Assembly (NCBI RefSeq): GCF_016918855.1
Contig: NZ_JADKYB010000012.1
Coordinates: 186,001 to 250,000 of the forward strand
Source: Actinacidiphila acididurans
GTDB taxonomy: Bacteria; Actinomycetota; Actinomycetes; Streptomycetales; Streptomycetaceae
Reading direction: 5' to 3'
DNA: 64,000 nt
Positions 55,201-61,200 of this stretch are shown one piece after another. The position numbers and the translations under genes were made by a program. Positions within the stretch are counted from its first letter, which is position 1; every line of letters starts with the position of its first letter. Below the pieces are notes generated by a model. It was not told the DNA's origin and did not search any database. It saw nothing but the letters and a program-made list of their open reading frames with translations.

Positions 55201-58200
55201 GCTGACCCAGGGCGGCCTGCGCGACCGGCACCTGCGCCTGATGCACGCGATCATCGGTGACCTCGCGGACGGCACGATCGTGCCCCACGGCGTCCATGAC
55301 CCGGTGGGTACGTCCCCGCGCGCGCCGCAGCCGGCCACCGCCACCCGGGAGCGGCCCACGGCCCCGCGTCCGCCGGCCGAGCCGGAACTGCTCCGCCCGC
55401 AGCCCGTGGCGTCCACCTCCAGGGCCTCCACGTCCTCCTCCGCGCCGACCCCGTCCGGCGTGCAGCCCGATGTCATCGAGATGGTCACCTTCGCCCCGCC
55501 GGCCCGGGAAGGAGCCGCCGCGCACGGCCTGACGGAGACCGACACCGAGGCACCCGTCGTGCCCGGGCCGCCCGCGCCCCCGGCCCGGATGACCCGCCAC
55601 GGCCAGGTCGGCGCGTCCGACCGGATCCTGCCGTCGGCGACGGCCGAGAGGTCCCTGGCCGACGGGCTGTTCCAGGGCCTCGAAGGGACCTTCGGCACCA
55701 ACGACTTGGCGGCCCTGCGCGCGGCCTGGGAGCCGGAACTGCGGTCCGCGGTCCTGCCCGGGCTGTCCGCCATGACCCGCGGCGAGGTCAGGAAGCTGAC
55801 CCTGGACGCGGGCGGCTGGAGCGGGGAGGTCCGGGTCACCGCCCGGGTGGAGCAGGCGGGCACCGAGGACACCCTGAAGTCACTGGAGTTCGAGGACGGC
55901 ACCGAGTCCTTCCATCGCGGCGGCTTCCTGCGCGAACGCCAGATCGCGGCGGGCGGCGGCCTGCTGGCGAAGGGCAAGCCCGCGGGCCTGACCGACCTGA
56001 CCGGCCAGGTCGCGGTCAACTGGACGCGGACCACCGCCGACCGGGTGGCCGGCGGCAGCCGGATCTTCACCCGCGCCAAGACGCCCGAGCCCGCGCTGAA
56101 GGTCGGCACGGTGATCCGGGTGGACTTCGACTTCTCCCGGGTCCGCGGCCGCTTCGGCGGCCGGCTCGACCTGGGTGGCGGCGACGCCGGATCCGTGTCC
56201 CGGATCGCGGTGCCCGTGCACCTGCCGGTCGCCACCAGCGCGGCCGAATCGGGCCGGACCGCCGCCCTCACCGGCCGCAACTACCTGCCCCCGCTGCGCG
56301 TCGAGCAGACCCTCGCGCTCGGCGGCACCGACGTGGTCCGGGACGTCTTCCTGGTCGACGCGCAGGGCAACCGCACCGGCGGCACGCTGTCCGCGGCGCT
56401 GCTCGGCGACCGCGAGGACCCCGGCTCGCTCGCCGCGTTCGGGCAGCGCACCTACGGCGCTGACTGGCCGCGGGTGCGCGAGCTGGTCCTGGCCCGGCTC
56501 GGCTCGCTGGACGTCCTCCAGGTCCGGCTCAAGGCGATGACCGGCGGCGACGCTTTCGAGATCGACCTGGGGGAGCGCGGCACCCTGCTGGTCACCGCCA
56601 AGGTCTCGCAGATGACGCACGTGCGCACCACCGACAAGACCGAGTTCAACACCGGCACCGACGTCACCCGCGTCTTCGGCCTCACCGAGAGCCGCAACCG
56701 CGCGCTGCGCGCGACCTTCTCCGCGCAGAGCTCGGACCTGAAGGCCGGGCCGGTGAGCCTGAGTGGCGAGGCCAACGCCCAGTACGAACGGGAGGGCGTG
56801 AGCGCCCGCCAGGTCTCGGTCCGCTCCGGCAGCGCGGTCAAGATGAAGGTTCCCGGGACCGTCTTCGACGGGGTCGCCACCCTCACCTTCGCGCACCGGG
56901 CCCGCCCCGACGCCCCCCTCGCGGCCGGCAGCGGGTCGGCCCGGCTCGGCTTCCAGGCCCTGACCGAGGCAGCCGAGGCCCGGCCGGTCCCCGAGGCCCG
57001 GGTGTTCTCCGCCGTCGACCGGCCCGCCGGCCCGCTGCGCATGCAGGGCCCGCCGGTCGAGGCGGGCGACCTGGCCTGGCGGCCCGCCGCCGAGGTCTGG
57101 GACGGCCTGCCCGAGCACTCCGTGGTGCTCGACGTGCTGCTCGGCGAACAGCCCGCGGCCGGCAGGGCGGCCGACCCGAGCCCGGCCGCCCTGGTGGAAC
57201 GCCTGGGCCGCGGCTACCTCGGCGGCCACTGGGACGACCTGCGGTCCACCGCCGAGGAAGGCGTCAGCCGCGAGCAACTGGCCACCTCCCTGCCGGTGAT
57301 GACCCGGGGCAACGCCGTACGCGGCGTGCCGCTGACGGTGCCGTTGCGCAGTGACGCCCACCTGTCGGCCACCGCCACGCTGGAGTCCCTGGAATACCTG
57401 CGGCCGATCGACGAGGCCGAGATCAACCTGCTCAGCGAGGTCACCGAGGACGCCGCCGACCGGCTCGGCTCCGCCGTCAACCAGGGTGAGTCGCTCCAGC
57501 TCGGCGCCCAGCCGGCCGTCTCCTCCGCCGTCTCCGTCGGCCTGCACCCGCTCGGCGCCGGCCGCGCCGACCGCTGGCAGAAGGGCAGCGGGGTGGCGGC
57601 CGCCACCAACAACATCAACAGCGCCAAGTACCCCGAGCCGATGGTCGCCTTCCTGGCCCGGGCCCGCGTCGACGCCACCCTCGGCCGGCCCGGCGACACC
57701 GCGGCCCGCACCGGCCACACCGACATCCGCTTCGTGGTCGCCGTCCCGCAGTCCCACGCCCAGCGCTACCTGGTCGCCGAGGACGCCGCCGGCCCGCAGA
57801 CCTTCACCCGCCCAGCACCGCCGGCCCCCGCGACCACCGATGCCGTCGCACCGGCCCACGTGCCCGGCACCGTACCGGAGGGCGGGACCGTAACGGCAGC
57901 AAAACCGGTGACGACCACCGACCACGCGACCACCGACCACGCGACCACCGACCCCGCCACAACCGGCCTCACCACCGCCGAGCGCGCCCCCGCCGCCGAG
58001 AACCCGCCCCCGCTGGAGTTCCAGCCGCCGGACCGGGTGCGCCGGGACGGGCGGATCGGGGCCGGGGACGCCGTCGTACGGTCCGGGGACGGGGCCGCCG
58101 TGGTCAAGGCGCTGGAAAAGGAGCTGGGCAGCACCTTCAAGGACAAGTGGAGCCAGGTCGAGGCCGACCTGAACCTGTTCTTCGACGGCGCCGTCATCCC

Positions 58201-61200
58201 GCCCAAGCTGCCCGGCCTGACCGCGGGCACGAGCTGGGGCACCAAGGTCAGCGCCGGCGGGGTGACCGCGGACATCCGCATCACCTCGGCCTGGGCGACC
58301 ATGACCAAGTACCTGCGGGTGGAGAAGAAGTTCGAGTTCGAGCAGGGCACCGAGACGGCCGCCGCGCTGTCCGGCACCAAGTCCGGGACCGGCCGCAACA
58401 CCCTGTGGCACCGCCTGGTCGTCCGCGCTCCCCACACCTCCGTCAACCTCAGCCGCACCCGCGCCTTCGACACCTTCACCGGCCGCACCCTGGACCGCCG
58501 CTTCGGCGCGGTCGCCAAGGGCAAGACGGTCGAGCCGGCCGCGCTGTTCGCGGGTGACGTCGTCTACACCGTCCGGATCAAGCTGTCCCGCGCCGTCCCC
58601 GGCTTCGGCGGCGAGCGGACCCTCACCGTTCGCACGGACGGCGAATTCGCCTTCCCCGTCCGCGACCTGCCGGTCAACCCCACCACCCGGGAGCGGCCGC
58701 AGCCGGTCACGCAGTACCGCACGCCACGCCGTATCGAGGAGTCCAGGCTCCTCGGCGCCACCGACATCGTGCTCGACGCGCGGCCCGACGCCGTGTTCGA
58801 CCAGCTCGACACGGTCGGCACCCGCGCCTTCGGCTCGGACAGGGCGTGGGCGGCGGCCAAGGCGAAGCTGCGCGAGCGGATGCCCGCGGACGAGTTCCAG
58901 CGCCGCCTGCGCTCGATGATGGCCGGCCAGCCCTGGATCGTACGGGCCGGCGGGCGCCGGGTGGTGCTCACCGCGAGCGTCCGGGACATGACGCACACCG
59001 GCAACACCGAGGCCACCGAGTTCAACTCCTCGGCCCTCGGCACCGTCACCAGCGGCGGCCCCGAGGCCCCGCTGCGCGGCGAGCACAGCACCTCGACGGC
59101 GACCGCGGTCGGCGTGGTCGGCACCTCCAACCCGGTCGGCGTGCTGCCCGTCGAGGTGTTCGCGGGCGGCGCCATCACCCACACCACCGTGCGCGACGAC
59201 GTCACCGAGAGCGCGTCCGCCGCCCGCGCCGGCGCCGGCACCAAGACGAAGGCCGCCGGCAGCGTGTTCGACGGTACGGCCACCCTGCACGTCGAATTCC
59301 GCCAGTCCTGGCGGCCGTGGGGCAAGGCGGTGGACACCCGGCTGCGTCCCGGCGTACGCGACGAGCAGCGGCACATCGACGACCTGCGCGTACAGCTCGA
59401 CCGGCTCGCGGACCGGCCCGAGGGCGACCCCGAGGTGCAGCGGCTGCGGCAGCAGTTCGACGCGGCGCTGACCGCGCAGACCGACGCCGTACGGGAGCGC
59501 GCGCGGGCCACGCTCGCCGCCGCTCCGGCGACCGGTCCGTCCATGACCAGGACCGCCTTCGGCGTGCGCCGGCGGTTCTTCGGGCAGGCCGACATCGGCT
59601 TCCAGACCCTGGTGGAGAGCGCGGACGCGGTCAAGGCCGAGCGGCCGGCCGCCGCTGGTGCGGACACCGCCGCCGCGGTCGACGGGACCTCCCGCGCGGG
59701 CGGCTCCCGCACGGCCGACACGGTGCCCGCCCGGCAGGTCCCGGTGCCGCCGCGGACCATCTGGGAACACGGCCTGTCCGGCGACCACATCGTGCGCGAC
59801 CTGCCCGATGTCCGCTCGCTGCGGAGCCTGCTGGACACCGAGGGCCGCAAGGAGTTCGGCGGTGCCTGGGACTCCGTCACCCGGAACGGCGTGCCCCGCT
59901 CCGAACTGGTCATGGGCGCCTTCCACAAGGACCGCCTGCTGGCCGAGCTGCCGCGGATGACCCGCGGCGAGGAGCTGACCAGCGAGCCGTTCCACGTCGG
60001 CGGCCGCAAGGCGTGGGTGTCGGCGACCGCGCGGGTGCGGCGGCTGGCCCACGACCGCCCGGACCCCAAGGCCGAGGTCGCGCTGGTCGGCGAGAGCAGC
60101 GCCCAGGTGAGCCACCGCGCGCTGCACGCCCGCCAGGGCTACCTCAACGCCCAGCTCGGCGCACTGGCCAGCGACTGGAAGAGCAAGTTCGGGGCCGCCG
60201 CCACCTTCGGCGGGGGCATGCGGCTGCGCCGCGGCGGCGAACAGGCCGCCGGTGGCCGTACCTTCGCCAACGCCAAGATCCCGGTGCCGCTGGAGCACTA
60301 CCAGGGCAGCGTCGAAATCACCTTCACCTTCCACCACGGCACCTCCGCCCGACCCTCCGGCGGCGTCGTCCCCTTCGCCGTCTCCGTCCCCACCGCCGAG
60401 ATCACCGAACGCGTCGGGGCCACCGCGGACACGTACTTCACCGCCCCCGAGAGAGTCCCGGCGCCGCCCCAGGAGCACCCGCTCCCGGACCACGGGACGG
60501 TCCTCCCGCCCCAGGGCCGGGACGAGCCCGCACCGGTGGAGCCGGACCGGATCGCGCCGGCGCCGGCTCCCGCGGAATCGGCGGTCACGGAGCCGGTGGT
60601 CGAGGAGCGCCCGCTTCCGGACACGGTCCTCGCCGACCACGGCCGCGATGAGCCCGCGCCGGTCGAGCCCAACGGGATCGCGCCCGCGCCGGCGCCCGTG
60701 GAACCGGAACCGGCCGTCATGGAGCAGCCCCCGCTGGACCGGCCAACCTCTCTGCCTCACACCGCCCCGAGCCATCCACTGAGGGACGAGGCACCCCGTC
60801 GCCCCGCCCCGCTCCCGCGGTCGGGCGAGCCGTTGCCCACCATTACGGAGGGGCCGGAGCCGGTCGTCGCGAAGCAGCCCCCGCTGGACCGGCCGAACTC
60901 CCTGCATCAAACCGACCCGAACCACCCGCTGGCGGACGAGGCACCCCGTCATCCCGCCTCCCTCCCGCGGTCGGGCGAGCCGCCGGCCACGATCACGGAG
61001 GAGCCGGAGCCCGTCGCGGAACCGGGCACGGATACGCTTCCCCTGGTCATGACAGACGCCGCGACCGGCCACAATGCTGGGTCCGTTCCGGCCGGGACCC
61101 CCACCAGTGAGCCCGCCGTCGCAGCCGGGACCGTAGAACACCCCGTCCGCGGGCCACTGCCCACGATCCTCGAGGAGCCGGAACCGATGGAGGAGCCGCC

